From positions 1 to 30,419 of IMG/VR virus record IMGVR_UViG_3300026257_000013: a DNA stretch of 30,419 bases. One strand, written 5' to 3'. Shown here piece by piece: positions 14,357 through 21,664 of the stretch. The notes beneath the pieces were generated by a model. That model did no database searches. It worked only from the letters and a program-made list of their open reading frames with translations, and was not told where the DNA came from. Source of the stretch: a virus. Each line of letters starts with the position of its first letter. The stretch's first letter is position 1. A program made the position numbers and the translations under genes.

Positions 14357-14723
14357 GTATTACACCTTTCATTCCAGCACCAGCATGAGGTTCGCATTGA
14401 AACTCATAATCTCCTGCTTTATCGAAGGTGACATTGAAACTCTCTCCACCTACAAACGCAAGGTCTGGGTGTGAAAGTTCTGGATGATCTGCTACCACGA
14501 AATTATGTGGTGGTAAATCTCCGTTTACTATTGTAACTGTATCTCCAGCAGCAATACTAATTTCATTAGGTTCAAAGACTAAATTGCCTCCTGAACCCAT
14601 AGTAATTTCTGCTGCGTATGCTGATGCTGCGAATACTATTGAGAAGCATAACGCGCATACCATGAATGTAATTCTAGACATCCACCACATAATTTCATCC
14701 TTATTCTTAGTGAGTGTAGTCAT
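14346..14723 (-). CDS. petE: Plastocyanin (photosynthetic electron carrier)
   Basis: 125 residues from ATG 14723, chosen because AGGGAGGAG lies just upstream; the frame is open to 14753 without a better site. An N-terminal signal (SRITFMVCALCFSIVFAASAYA) with an AYA|AE cleavage site at about residue 37 sends the protein to the thylakoid lumen. All four type 1 copper ligands are present: H73 (PPHNF), C110 (FQCEPH), H113 and M118 (GAGMKG). Plastocyanin carries electrons from cytochrome b6f to photosystem I. Known in some cyanophages as a photosynthesis gene taken from the host. It probably keeps electron flow going during infection. It is coupled to the preceding 53-residue gene (TAG-A-ATG). 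Confidence 0.96.
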   Translation of the reverse strand: MTTLTKNKDEIMWWMSRITFMVCALCFSIVFAASAYAAEITMGSGGNLVFEPNEISIAAGDTVTIVNGDLPPHNFVVADHPELSHPDLAFVGGESFNVTFDKAGDYEFQCEPHAGAGMKGVIHVS

Positions 14724-14724
14724 T

Positions 14725-14886
14725 CTACTCCTCCCTAGTGCAATAGTCAACAAAAGAAGGATGCCCCTCTAATTCAGGAACATCCTTTTTGCTGTTTTGT
14801 ATTGCTTCGTATGCGTCTTGTGCATACTCGCAAATTTCGTGGCGTATCTTGAGTGTGTCGTGGTAACCGACTGTGTAGTGAGTCAT
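14725..14886 (-). CDS. Small hypothetical protein (53 aa)
   Basis: ATG 14886 overlaps the stop of the 51-residue gene as ATGA. The 53-residue product (beginning MTHYTVGYHDTLKIRHEICEY, 20-residue limit respected by cutting at EY) is charged and helical and ends TREE. Its last codons carry the Shine-Dalgarno site of petE, so it is coupled to plastocyanin. A weak hairpin (AAGGATG/CATCCTT) falls inside it. Function is unknown. Confidence 0.65.
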   Translation of the reverse strand: MTHYTVGYHDTLKIRHEICEYAQDAYEAIQNSKKDVPELEGHPSFVDYCTREE

Positions 14887-15038
14887 TTGCTTAAAGCGCA
14901 GTACCCTTGTTCACACAGAGTCTCTAACTTATGAATGAGATGTTCGTATTCATCCCACATATATTCAGAACCTGTATTGGTCTGATATTCTTTACAAGCT
15001 TTGATGATACGGGAGACATCTTCTTCGTTAAGTCTCAT
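14883..15038 (-). CDS. Small hypothetical protein (51 aa)
   Basis: ATG 15038 to TGA 14883-14885 encodes a 51-residue protein (MRLNEEDVSRIIKACKEY..., with WDEYEHLIHKLETLCEQGY). It is acidic, helical and has three Cys. It ends in an ATGA overlap with the next small gene. The two together fill most of the 350-base stretch upstream of petE that otherwise looks empty. Function is unknown. Confidence 0.65.
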   Translation of the reverse strand: MRLNEEDVSRIIKACKEYQTNTGSEYMWDEYEHLIHKLETLCEQGYCALSK

Positions 15039-15105
15039 GGCTCATGATGAAATAAGTTACTACTAATTATAAGTAAAACTTCCTATAAAGCAAGCCTGTG
15101 TGTAC

Positions 15106-15372
15106 CTATGCTGACACTGCGTTATTACTGTAATCGTGGCGTTGATATGCAGCAGGTGTGCGTGTAGTATTGTTGTAGTTTCTTGCTTGAAATGTACCTG
15201 GTGTTCTGGTACTGTTGCTGTAATCTTTCGCAACATAATCAGCATTAAAATCCTTATACTGTTTAGTAGCCCATCCCTCGTTACCTGAGAAACGATTGAC
15301 AATTGTGAATCCCAATGCTGGATCCGCTAGAGAGTTATCATAATTTCTTTGTAACCAATCCATATTTGCCAT
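15106..15372 (-). CDS. Small Asn/Tyr-rich repeat protein
   Basis: An 88-residue protein whose C-terminal half is built from a 15-residue repeat: DYSNSTRTPGTFQAR (50-64), NYNNTTRTPAAYQRH (65-79) and a partial third copy DYSNNAVSA (80-88). The N-terminal half (WLQRNYDNSLADPALGFTI) is not repetitive. No membrane segment or signal peptide. The tyrosine/asparagine-rich repeats suggest an adhesive or structural role, but no family is recognised. It sits between gp16 and petE, an insertion-prone site. Confidence 0.72.
   Translation of the reverse strand: MANMDWLQRNYDNSLADPALGFTIVNRFSGNEGWATKQYKDFNADYVAKDYSNSTRTPGTFQARNYNNTTRTPAAYQRHDYSNNAVSA
15109..15225 (-). repeat. 45-base tandem repeat within the Asn/Tyr-rich gene
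   Basis: Two full and one partial copy of a 45-base unit (15 codons) encoding the (D/N)Y(S/N)N(S/T)TRTP pattern. The copies begin at 15225, 15180 and 15135. DNA copies have diverged at third positions, so the protein repeat is being kept. Confidence 0.6.
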
Positions 15373-15381
15373 TGCAGAAAA

Positions 15382-15645
15382 TCAATCTCCTCCTTTGTAA
15401 GCAACCGAAACAACCTTAACACTACCACCATTTGATCCCGCAGTAAGTGTGTCTGTTGGAGACTTTTCTAGAAAAAATATTTTTCCATTATCTGCTGCAA
15501 AACTACCAATGGTATCTCCACCAGCATTTTTTTGAGTCAAAATTATATTTGAACTATGGTTATTAAAAATCCTTACCACCTTTGCTCTATCAACATTGGA
15601 AGGACTAGTGAGATCGCCCTCAACGGCTAAAAGTTTAATTAACAT
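15382..15645 (-). CDS. Small beta-rich hypothetical protein
   Basis: An 87-residue protein with alternating strands (KVVRIFNNHSSNIILTQ, IGSFAADNGKIFFLEKSPTDTL, VKVVSVAYKGGD), suggesting a small beta-sandwich. This composition is often found in small capsid- or tail-decorating proteins, but I see no diagnostic motif. A GATAAATA late octamer lies 26 bases upstream, so it is probably expressed with the virion genes. Confidence 0.7.
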   Translation of the reverse strand: MLIKLLAVEGDLTSPSNVDRAKVVRIFNNHSSNIILTQKNAGGDTIGSFAADNGKIFFLEKSPTDTLTAGSNGGSVKVVSVAYKGGD

Positions 15646-15670
15646 GGTGGTTTCTGTATCCTAACATCTT

Positions 15671-15678
15671 TATTTATC
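15671..15678 (-). promoter_or_regulatory. Late promoter octamer before the 87-residue gene
   Basis: GATAAATA on the minus strand, 26 bases ahead of ATG 15645, in the gap after gp16. It can drive the insertion genes through petE. Confidence 0.6.
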
Positions 15679-15679
15679 A

Positions 15680-16096
15680 TCAGCGTTTACCTCCACCCAT
15701 TTGTTTTAGCATTTTTTGTAAATCTGATGTGCTACCAACAAACATAGCATTGTTAGTAACTTTAGTTGGACCTTTCTTATCTTCGTCAAGATCCTTGACT
15801 TTCTTCTGAAGATCCATAAGTTTGTCAGTCATGTCTGCTACCTGCTTCATAGCGTTCGTAGCAACTTCATATGCTCTTGGATGCCCTGACTCCTGTGCAA
15901 CCTCTAACGCCCCTCTGACTGCCTCCTGACCCTGATCTATGAGTGAGTAGAGTTCTCCTCTTGTATACTCATAGTCCTTGTCACGATCTTCAGAGGAATC
16001 CCTAAGTTGATCCTTCTTTTTAGTAACAGGTTCAGGTGTCTCGGAAATATCTATATTAAGGATGTTCTCCATATTCTTTTCAAGTTGATCTTCCAT
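15680..16096 (-). CDS. gp16: Terminase small subunit
   Basis: A 138-residue protein directly after gp15, the T4 position of gp16. A helical central region with YEYTRGELYSLIDQGQEA, SGHPRAYEVATNAM and the MTDKLMDLQKKVKDL coiled coil is typical of T4-like small terminases. The C-terminal NNAMFVGSTSDLQKMLKQ is the most conserved part in cyanophages. It binds DNA and stimulates the gp17 ATPase. In T4, gp17 follows directly; here about 3.5 kb of other genes separates the two subunits. Confidence 0.9.
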   Translation of the reverse strand: MEDQLEKNMENILNIDISETPEPVTKKKDQLRDSSEDRDKDYEYTRGELYSLIDQGQEAVRGALEVAQESGHPRAYEVATNAMKQVADMTDKLMDLQKKVKDLDEDKKGPTKVTNNAMFVGSTSDLQKMLKQMGGGKR

Positions 16097-16098
16097 AA

Positions 16099-16902
16099 TT
16101 ATAAAATCGTAATACCTTCATTGAATCCGAAATCATCATCTGCTGTTACTAGTAAGTCATCAGCAGCATCAATGTTTCCGTCTTGGTTAATATCAGTCTT
16201 AGCCTTAGGTGTATATGTGCGAGTGACTGCTCTTCTATTTACAGCAAGATCACCAATAGTCTCATGAATGATAGCCTTATTGATAACATCAGCAGTGCTG
16301 TATGGACCGTAGAAGTATGTCTTAACAGTGAAGTTTAGGGTGTATGTAATCCATCTCCTATTTAAAAAACTTTCATCCCACTCATCTTCATAGTTGATAT
16401 TATTCAATACGATTGCTATATCACGTTTCTCATTCATATCTGGAACAAGATTTAGTGTGATAGAAAATGAAGGTTGGAAATATGGGAGAATACTTTCTAA
16501 TATTTGAAGAGCATCATCTTGTGACTGTGCAATGATACCCAACTCAAAACCAAGATTATATGGTACTGGTGTAAACTGAACCCGTACCTCGTCCTGATCA
16601 TTATTAATGATAGTCTTATATTTCTGCGTTGGAGCAGTCTTTCTTGCGGGATCATAATCAATACTATTCATCTCAAAGTAGAGACGCGGAATAGTAATAG
16701 AGACTTTGCGGGTAGCAGACTCCATCTGTTCTAGACGAGTTAAGAACTTCTGTCTAGGTCCATATGCTAGAGGAACTTTAGATTCTTCTAGTACAGCATT
16801 AGTACTAGGGTCTGTCTTCTTCAAACTAATATTATTGAAGAGAGTACCAAAAGCAATAATTGTTTTACGAGTTACCTCGTTATAAAAATGTGATCCTAAC
16901 AT
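16099..16902 (-). CDS. gp15: Proximal tail sheath stabilisation protein
   Basis: A 267-residue T4 gp15-type terminator of the tail, which caps the sheath and joins the tail to the head. Early residues MLGSHFYNEVTRKTIIAFGTLFNNI and the EQMESATRKVSITIPRL segment are family features. The C-terminus carries DINQDGNIDAADD (237-249), whose D/N/D/x/D/x/x/D pattern is that of a dockerin-type calcium loop. The gene starts inside the gp14 stop (TGATG) and ends two bases before gp16. Length is close to T4 gp15 (272). Confidence 0.93.
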   Translation of the reverse strand: MLGSHFYNEVTRKTIIAFGTLFNNISLKKTDPSTNAVLEESKVPLAYGPRQKFLTRLEQMESATRKVSITIPRLYFEMNSIDYDPARKTAPTQKYKTIINNDQDEVRVQFTPVPYNLGFELGIIAQSQDDALQILESILPYFQPSFSITLNLVPDMNEKRDIAIVLNNINYEDEWDESFLNRRWITYTLNFTVKTYFYGPYSTADVINKAIIHETIGDLAVNRRAVTRTYTPKAKTDINQDGNIDAADDLLVTADDDFGFNEGITIL

Positions 16903-17786
16903 CAGATACTACCTGTAAAGTTACCAAATTCACCGAATGGATTACCTTCTGACCAATCAATAATATTGTCAGCAGCATCTTCGATTACTCTATTATCATC
17001 ATACTCACTGTTTGTATTTTGTAGCGTATCAAATGTAGATACCACCCAAACAGCACTACTGGTATCACCAGTTAGAGATTCATTAGCAGAGAAGGTTCCT
17101 TTTCTATTAATGACTTGAAGTATCCTTGTGGCATTATCCCAAGATTTAACTTCTGCTGTAACTCCAGTAGTTCCTCCAGTTACAGTTTCTCCAACGGTAA
17201 AGTCTCCAGTTCCACCAACACCTAATGTGAGTGCGATTGCACTAGAGTATATCGTTTCTATGACATCAATCTCTGCCACTCCAGTATTAATCTCATCAGA
17301 GCTGCTGACGTAAAGTTCAGCAGTTATGGAGTAAAATTGAATCTTACCAAATTGATAGAACGGTTGTTCTAATTGTACGTATTTAATTTCATACAAATCT
17401 TTTGTTAATGGGAAGTATAATAAGTCTCCCTCATTAGGTCTACCAGCAACTGTTAGGGTAGGAGTATTAGCTGCTACTGCCTCATCCCAACGTCTAGTAG
17501 ATACTTTAAAAACGACTTCATCACTTATTGTTAATCCAAACTTACTGATGATCTCGTTATTGTCACCCCAACCCGCAACATTTTGCAGTAGCATTTCTAC
17601 TTGGAACTCATCCTGATACTTGGAATAGATGACATCATCCAATGCATTATCTTTTAGAATAGTTCTAGGAAGATAATAGATATCCGTTCCGAACAATTTG
17701 ATTTGTTCGTCAGCAAGATCTTGATACAAGGCTTGTTCAGTTGCAACACCTTGATAATAAGTAGGAAAATAGGGACTAGTAGGCAT
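16902..17786 (-). CDS. gp14: Neck protein gp14
   Basis: A 294-residue head-completion/neck protein located between gp13 and gp15, as in T4. The segments TEQALYQDLADEQIKLFG, DIYYLPRTILKDNALDDVIY and YQFGKIQFYSITAELY are recognisable gp14 features. Residues about 185-250 form a beta-repeat (FTVGETVTGGTTG..., then FSANESLTGDTSS) of a type common in marine phage structural proteins, apparently inserted. With gp13 it closes the portal and provides the tail joining site. Confidence 0.92.
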   Translation of the reverse strand: MPTSPYFPTYYQGVATEQALYQDLADEQIKLFGTDIYYLPRTILKDNALDDVIYSKYQDEFQVEMLLQNVAGWGDNNEIISKFGLTISDEVVFKVSTRRWDEAVAANTPTLTVAGRPNEGDLLYFPLTKDLYEIKYVQLEQPFYQFGKIQFYSITAELYVSSSDEINTGVAEIDVIETIYSSAIALTLGVGGTGDFTVGETVTGGTTGVTAEVKSWDNATRILQVINRKGTFSANESLTGDTSSAVWVVSTFDTLQNTNSEYDDNRVIEDAADNIIDWSEGNPFGEFGNFTGSI

Positions 17787-17787
17787 T

Positions 17788-18600
17788 TTATCCGATCATA
17801 TCTAGAGGTGGAATTGCATACTTACTTAGAACTTCACCTTCGATCATTCTGATCTCAGACAAAGCATCCTCAAATAACTGTCTACCATTAAGTGACATGC
17901 CACCTGGTAGTTGCACATCATTATACTTGATAAGATTCTGACCCCACTGCTTTTTCATCAGTGAAGTAGCATACCTCTTAACAAACATATCATTATACAT
18001 CTCAGTAGCATCAGTTGGATCGAGTAATCTATGACACTCAATCAATATGTTCTGTCCATTTTGTAGAAAGTCTTTATCGATATCTAAGTATAGACGATCA
18101 CGACGTTGTGTATATCTGAACTGTTGATGAGAACCATTATTCAAAACCATATCTAATGTTTCAAGATATTGTTTGGTCATATAATAGTTTAAGATATCAA
18201 CAGATCCAAATGCATACAAGTCATTCAAAAACATTCGATACTCAATACCGAACAAATTAGAACGGATGGAGTTACCAACCATTCCAAATACTTTACTAAT
18301 ACCAGTTACATGAGCTGGTATAGGGATATAATTTGTGGCTTCTTCCCACACAGCAGTTGCACTACCATCAGTTTTTGATGTAGAAGTTGTCGCAGCAAGA
18401 CGAGTTTTATCGTCAGCAGTTATCTCGTGGTAGAGATAAGTACGTTCCATACCGTTATAACAATTCTCTTGGAAGAATTGAAACGTATCGTCAATTACGT
18501 TATTAACTTGCTCATCATCAATGTTTACCTGCAATACAGGTTCACCTAAGTTCCTCTTACAATAAGTAATCAGTTCAGCTTTTGATGCAGGTGATGCCAT
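17788..18600 (-). CDS. gp13: Neck protein gp13
   Basis: A 270-residue protein starting at ATG 18600. The reading from TTG 18609 begins in the T-run of a terminator and is rejected. Family features: ELITYCKRNLGEPVLQVNID near the N-terminus, VIDDTFQFFQENCYNGMERTY, and the helical C-terminus with KQWGQNLIKYNDVQLPGGM. Gp13 forms a ring below the portal after packaging. It is the first gene after a terminator hairpin whose loop contains the late-like ACTAAATA, so late transcription probably begins here. Confidence 0.93.
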   Translation of the reverse strand: MASPASKAELITYCKRNLGEPVLQVNIDDEQVNNVIDDTFQFFQENCYNGMERTYLYHEITADDKTRLAATTSTSKTDGSATAVWEEATNYIPIPAHVTGISKVFGMVGNSIRSNLFGIEYRMFLNDLYAFGSVDILNYYMTKQYLETLDMVLNNGSHQQFRYTQRRDRLYLDIDKDFLQNGQNILIECHRLLDPTDATEMYNDMFVKRYATSLMKKQWGQNLIKYNDVQLPGGMSLNGRQLFEDALSEIRMIEGEVLSKYAIPPLDMIG

Positions 18601-18606
18601 TAGATA

Positions 18607-18642
18607 CAAAAAATCCCTTCATACTATTTAGTAGAAGGGATT
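18607..18642 (-). terminator. Terminator hairpin between the 72-residue gene and gp13
   Basis: Minus strand: AATCCCTTC ... GAAGGGATT, a 9-bp perfect outer stem, with an inner TACT/AGTA pairing, followed by a T-run (six T, two shared with the stem). It should end transcripts from the oxygenase block. Its loop holds ACTAAATA (18625-18632), a late-promoter-like octamer 25 bases ahead of gp13. Confidence 0.8.
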
Positions 18643-18648
18643 CTAGGT

Positions 18649-18867
18649 TTATTCTGTCGGTGGATTCGCAATCTCTGGAGTGACTGCTTGAGTATCCTCT
18701 GGAGGTTTCTCCTCTTCTCCTGCAAGGAGTCCGAGTGTTTCCAAACCTCCTTCTAATTTTAATTTATATTCTGTTGCTTTTTTCAGATTCTCTTCGAGTT
18801 CTGTAATTTGAGTAGCAGTCTTAGCAATCTGCTCCTCAAAATTTGATTTCAACTGTGCTGGATCCAT
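18649..18867 (-). CDS. Small coiled-coil protein
   Basis: A 72-residue protein with a continuous heptad-like helix (about residues 4-50: LKSNFEEQIAK, ITELEENLKK, YKLKLEGGLE) and a flexible Pro/Glu/Thr-rich acidic tail. It sits six bases after the last oxygenase gene and is followed at once by a terminator. A coiled coil plus disordered tail suggests a small structural or chaperone-like role, but the family is not recognised. Confidence 0.75.
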   Translation of the reverse strand: MDPAQLKSNFEEQIAKTATQITELEENLKKATEYKLKLEGGLETLGLLAGEEEKPPEDTQAVTPEIANPPTE

Positions 18868-18873
18868 ATCTAA

Positions 18874-19416
18874 TCAAGGAATGAAGTTAAAGTTTACTAC
18901 AAATCTAGGTTTTTGTGTAGGTTTGCTGCTTGCGTGAAAACGTAAACCATCAAAGAATACACATCTACCTTTCTTTGGTGAGACGGTATTATTTATACCA
19001 TATTCTCCCATCGGATCACCGTATCTCTTTTCTGAAAAGTACGTATCACCGTCACTATCTGTTGCGTAGTATAAGCATACCATATGATCCTCTGGTATGT
19101 CAACATGCATCTGATCATATTCATTCTCCTTAACTCCTGGAGTTTGAAGGAAACATCTTCCACGTATTACTTTAGAGATGTTTACGTTAGCATTATAACA
19201 TGCCTCAAATACCAAAGGAAGAAACAATCCACTATACTTACTACACGATTTCCCATCCAATAAAAACATATGAGAGAATCCTACTAACTGACTGTCACCA
19301 TCTTCTACTAAGTTATCATGATACACCCATCTAAAATCTGTATCAAATCTTAGAGTCTCTTCAATAAGGTTTTGATAATTTGGATTGATGCAATCATCTT
19401 TAATAATGCTCTTCAT
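18874..19416 (-). CDS. 2OG-Fe(II) oxygenase 6 of 6
   Basis: A 180-residue protein with the 2-oxoglutarate/Fe(II) dioxygenase core: HVD (H104, D106), distal FH in RFHASS (H161), and the 2OG-binding Arg in KPRFVVNF (R171). It resembles prolyl 4-hydroxylase-like or phytanoyl-type small hydroxylases. The substrate is unknown; a protein or nucleotide is possible. Start ATG 19416 overlaps the previous gene by 17 bases. It is the last of six such genes in a row. Confidence 0.85.
   Translation of the reverse strand: MKSIIKDDCINPNYQNLIEETLRFDTDFRWVYHDNLVEDGDSQLVGFSHMFLLDGKSCSKYSGLFLPLVFEACYNANVNISKVIRGRCFLQTPGVKENEYDQMHVDIPEDHMVCLYYATDSDGDTYFSEKRYGDPMGEYGINNTVSPKKGRCVFFDGLRFHASSKPTQKPRFVVNFNFIP
18990..18997 (-). 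promoter_or_regulatory. Possible late promoter octamer within the oxygenase gene
   Basis: TATAAATA on the minus strand, inside a GGTAT/ATACC inverted repeat (18986-19000) in the coding region. It is about 123 bases ahead of the 72-residue gene, farther than other sites. Confidence 0.35.
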
Positions 19417-20017
19417 CTGGACCCTCTACATTCCAAGCAATATTCCCAGACACAGTTGTCCTTTCTTTATCAGTAGATCTAAATGGATATACAGCATGAT
19501 TTGTTGTTGATGGGAACATAAGAATTGTACCGTTCCATGAACTATCTACTGGCAGCACTTCCTTTTCCATTTGAAACGCTCCATCACTATAAAAATTATC
19601 CCTTTCTTCAGGACCATATGGTATATCAACAAATATCACAAAACTAACAACACCAGAATGAACATGCATTGGATTGTATTGGTATTTCTTCTGATAATTC
19701 GCCCACAAATTATGCAACCTTATGAACCGAGTGATATCCTTTGTCTTATTAAACTCCCATGGACATGTGGTATACACCCAATCCCATATTCCATTAACAC
19801 GATCTAAAAGATATTCTTCTAATCCTGGACATTCATATTTCCATTCACTTAAACTTGATTGTTGATCTAGAGCACCAGCCAATCTGGAATTCATATTCCA
19901 TACCTCATCCAATCTTCTTTTCCTAGTATAATCAAGAAGACTATAGTAGATGTCTTGTGGAATTTTCTCTGCTACAAAGTTTAAATTACTTTGACTGTGT
20001 ATATTACTGTCTTTCAT
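19400..20017 (-). CDS. 2OG-Fe(II) oxygenase-like 5 of 6 (HxH variant)
   Basis: 205 residues from ATG 20017 (ATGA overlap with the gene before; the TTG start at 20041 is not needed). The core is PMHVHSGVVSFVIF (H118, H120), distal TNHAVYPF (H174) and KERTTVSGN (R186). The acidic ligand usual in HxD is a His here, as in proteins of the PF13759-type group with H.H....SG. Whether it binds iron normally is open. Substrate unknown. Confidence 0.75.
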   Translation of the reverse strand: MKDSNIHSQSNLNFVAEKIPQDIYYSLLDYTRKRRLDEVWNMNSRLAGALDQQSSLSEWKYECPGLEEYLLDRVNGIWDWVYTTCPWEFNKTKDITRFIRLHNLWANYQKKYQYNPMHVHSGVVSFVIFVDIPYGPEERDNFYSDGAFQMEKEVLPVDSSWNGTILMFPSTTNHAVYPFRSTDKERTTVSGNIAWNVEGPDEEHY

Positions 20018-20529
20018 GAATATAAATCTGCAGCTAAACAATATCGGTTTTCATTTTGAATGCCTTTGCCAGGTATGTGTGGTAAGTTTGATGGAAATAT
20101 AAACCATGTAAATAAGTTCTTCGGTAAGTAATATGGATCATGATTTGGCATAGGGAACATAGTAGTTCCAGACTCACCTAATTTTATATACATTATACCA
20201 GATAATGTATAGGGATTTTCTGGATTGTGTGAGTGCATGTATGGTTCTATTGGATTATCATTCCAATCTATATACACCCATGAATTTATTTGATAATCAA
20301 ATACATCCATACCCCAAAATCTAGAACAAGCATCGTGAAATGACCATCTTAATTTCTTAATAATAGGTTCATCATACTCCAAGAAGTCATCTTTACCATC
20401 ATGGAAGGTGAGTTTGGATACGTGATCCATATTTTTAGTAAGAATATTCTTTTCGATAGAGGTATCAATAAACTTTATAAGTTCATCTCCATCAACATCT
20501 ACTGGATATTCTCTAATTCCTAATACCAT
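20014..20529 (-). CDS. 2OG-Fe(II) oxygenase-like 4 of 6 (HxH variant)
   Basis: 171 residues from ATG 20529, overlapping the previous gene by ten bases. The motif MHSHNPENPYTLSGIMYI (H99, H101) and distal LPHIPGKG (H151) with R162 are typical of the phage 2OG oxygenase family with HxH and a following SG. It is the closest in type to gene 5 of the tandem. The pair may be products of an old duplication, though overall similarity is low by eye. Confidence 0.78.
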   Translation of the reverse strand: MVLGIREYPVDVDGDELIKFIDTSIEKNILTKNMDHVSKLTFHDGKDDFLEYDEPIIKKLRWSFHDACSRFWGMDVFDYQINSWVYIDWNDNPIEPYMHSHNPENPYTLSGIMYIKLGESGTTMFPMPNHDPYYLPKNLFTWFIFPSNLPHIPGKGIQNENRYCLAADLYS

Positions 20530-21101
20530 CGTCTTGATTGTTTCTCATTTATATGATCATGAATTTCAGGAATACAGAAAGAGAATGCTACTGTAGTCCT
20601 GTAACCATTACCTATTAAAGTATTAGGAGAGTGTCCTTTATGATCCCAATTAGATGGTATAAGAACACCTGTATTTGGTATGTATGGTGTGTAGAAAGTC
20701 TTTCCATCTGGTCTCTGAGATACAAATTCACCACCCCATTCTAAACTCCATTCTTTTTGATTAAAAAGTACGAATGTCCATACATCATCTAATGGATAAT
20801 CTTTATGGAATAATGTATTCTGTCCAGCAGTTTGTCCATTAGCATGTATCTTACACAACTTAATATCTCTTCTAAGATGTTTCATCATCTTAAGTCTTAT
20901 TGTTGTGGCACACTTAGTAAATATTAAATCAGTTCTTAAAGGATGTTGCCATGACACAGGATCTCCTTTACCATACGATGCATTATTAAGTGTCCATGTT
21001 GCAAGACTACTTACTGCTGGTGAAGTTCTATTAAAATATTCATACAATGATTCAAACTCACTACGTGATAGAACAGTATCAATAACAATAGGTTCCTTCA
21101 T
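20520..21101 (-). CDS. 2OG-Fe(II) oxygenase 3 of 6
   Basis: 193 residues from ATG 21101, which overlaps the previous stop as ATGA and has GGTGGGG upstream; the longer start at 21119 is rejected. FHKDYPLDDVWTF supplies H99 and D101. GHSPN supplies the distal His (H157) and YRTTVAFSF the 2OG Arg (R168). The SLEWGGEF segment before the distal His is characteristic of prolyl-hydroxylase-like 2OG enzymes. Substrate unknown. Confidence 0.85.
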   Translation of the reverse strand: MKEPIVIDTVLSRSEFESLYEYFNRTSPAVSSLATWTLNNASYGKGDPVSWQHPLRTDLIFTKCATTIRLKMMKHLRRDIKLCKIHANGQTAGQNTLFHKDYPLDDVWTFVLFNQKEWSLEWGGEFVSQRPDGKTFYTPYIPNTGVLIPSNWDHKGHSPNTLIGNGYRTTVAFSFCIPEIHDHINEKQSRRWY

Positions 21102-21664
21102 TTGCCCCACCATAACCATCCTGTCATAATATACTTCTCATGATCATTTGAAATTTGTCCTCTATGTTTATGAGTTAATCCAGCAGGAAATAAAACTGTA
21201 CTACCTTTCTTTGCTTGCACAGTATAATCCTGATGATAAAATTCAGTTCCTCCATTAGGAACATCATTCAGGTATGTAATAAAAACAAAAGCTTTATCAC
21301 AACCATCTAAACCAGATCCATCCACATGCCATGTATAAAAACCTTCACCTGGTTTATAATACTGTATCTGTGGTAACTGCTTCATTGTAAACTCTTGGTT
21401 TCCAACTTCTAGTTCTTGTAAGTATTCATTTATAAAACCATCTAATGCTTTTTGATATGCATCATATTTAAAGTCACTTGGTTTTCCAAACTTTCCAGCA
21501 TCAGTGATAGAGAAATCAGTACTCTTCTTAATATCTGGAATGATACTACCACCACCAACTCTACCAGCATATGTCATTTCATCCTTATCCGCTATATGAA
21601 AAAGCTCTATAAGCTTGTCACATATATCAGGATCTTCTAATTGATATTCGTTAATAAAATTCAT
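21098..21664 (-). CDS. 2OG-Fe(II) oxygenase 2 of 6 (prolyl 4-hydroxylase type)
   Basis: 188 residues from ATG 21664 (ATGA overlap with the previous gene). TWHVDGSG gives H113 and D115, LNDVPNGGTEF is the strand before the site, GLTHKHRG gives H165 and EKYIMTGW the 2OG-binding Lys (K177). The order HxD...GGxTxF...H...K is the prolyl 4-hydroxylase alpha-subunit pattern. It could hydroxylate a proline in a phage structural or host protein; that is inference. Confidence 0.88.
   Translation of the reverse strand: MNFINEYQLEDPDICDKLIELFHIADKDEMTYAGRVGGGSIIPDIKKSTDFSITDAGKFGKPSDFKYDAYQKALDGFINEYLQELEVGNQEFTMKQLPQIQYYKPGEGFYTWHVDGSGLDGCDKAFVFITYLNDVPNGGTEFYHQDYTVQAKKGSTVLFPAGLTHKHRGQISNDHEKYIMTGWLWWGK

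Noticed and set aside
14757-14790. Terminator upstream of petE
   Set aside because: The AAGGATG/CATCCTT hairpin has a broken T-run (CTTTTG) and a long loop, and lies inside the 53-residue gene. It is too weak to call.
15063-15302. 79-codon frame on the minus strand overlapping the repeat protein gene
   Set aside because: It reads the same repeats in another frame and has no ribosome site. The 88-residue frame shows the repeat and its codon divergence.
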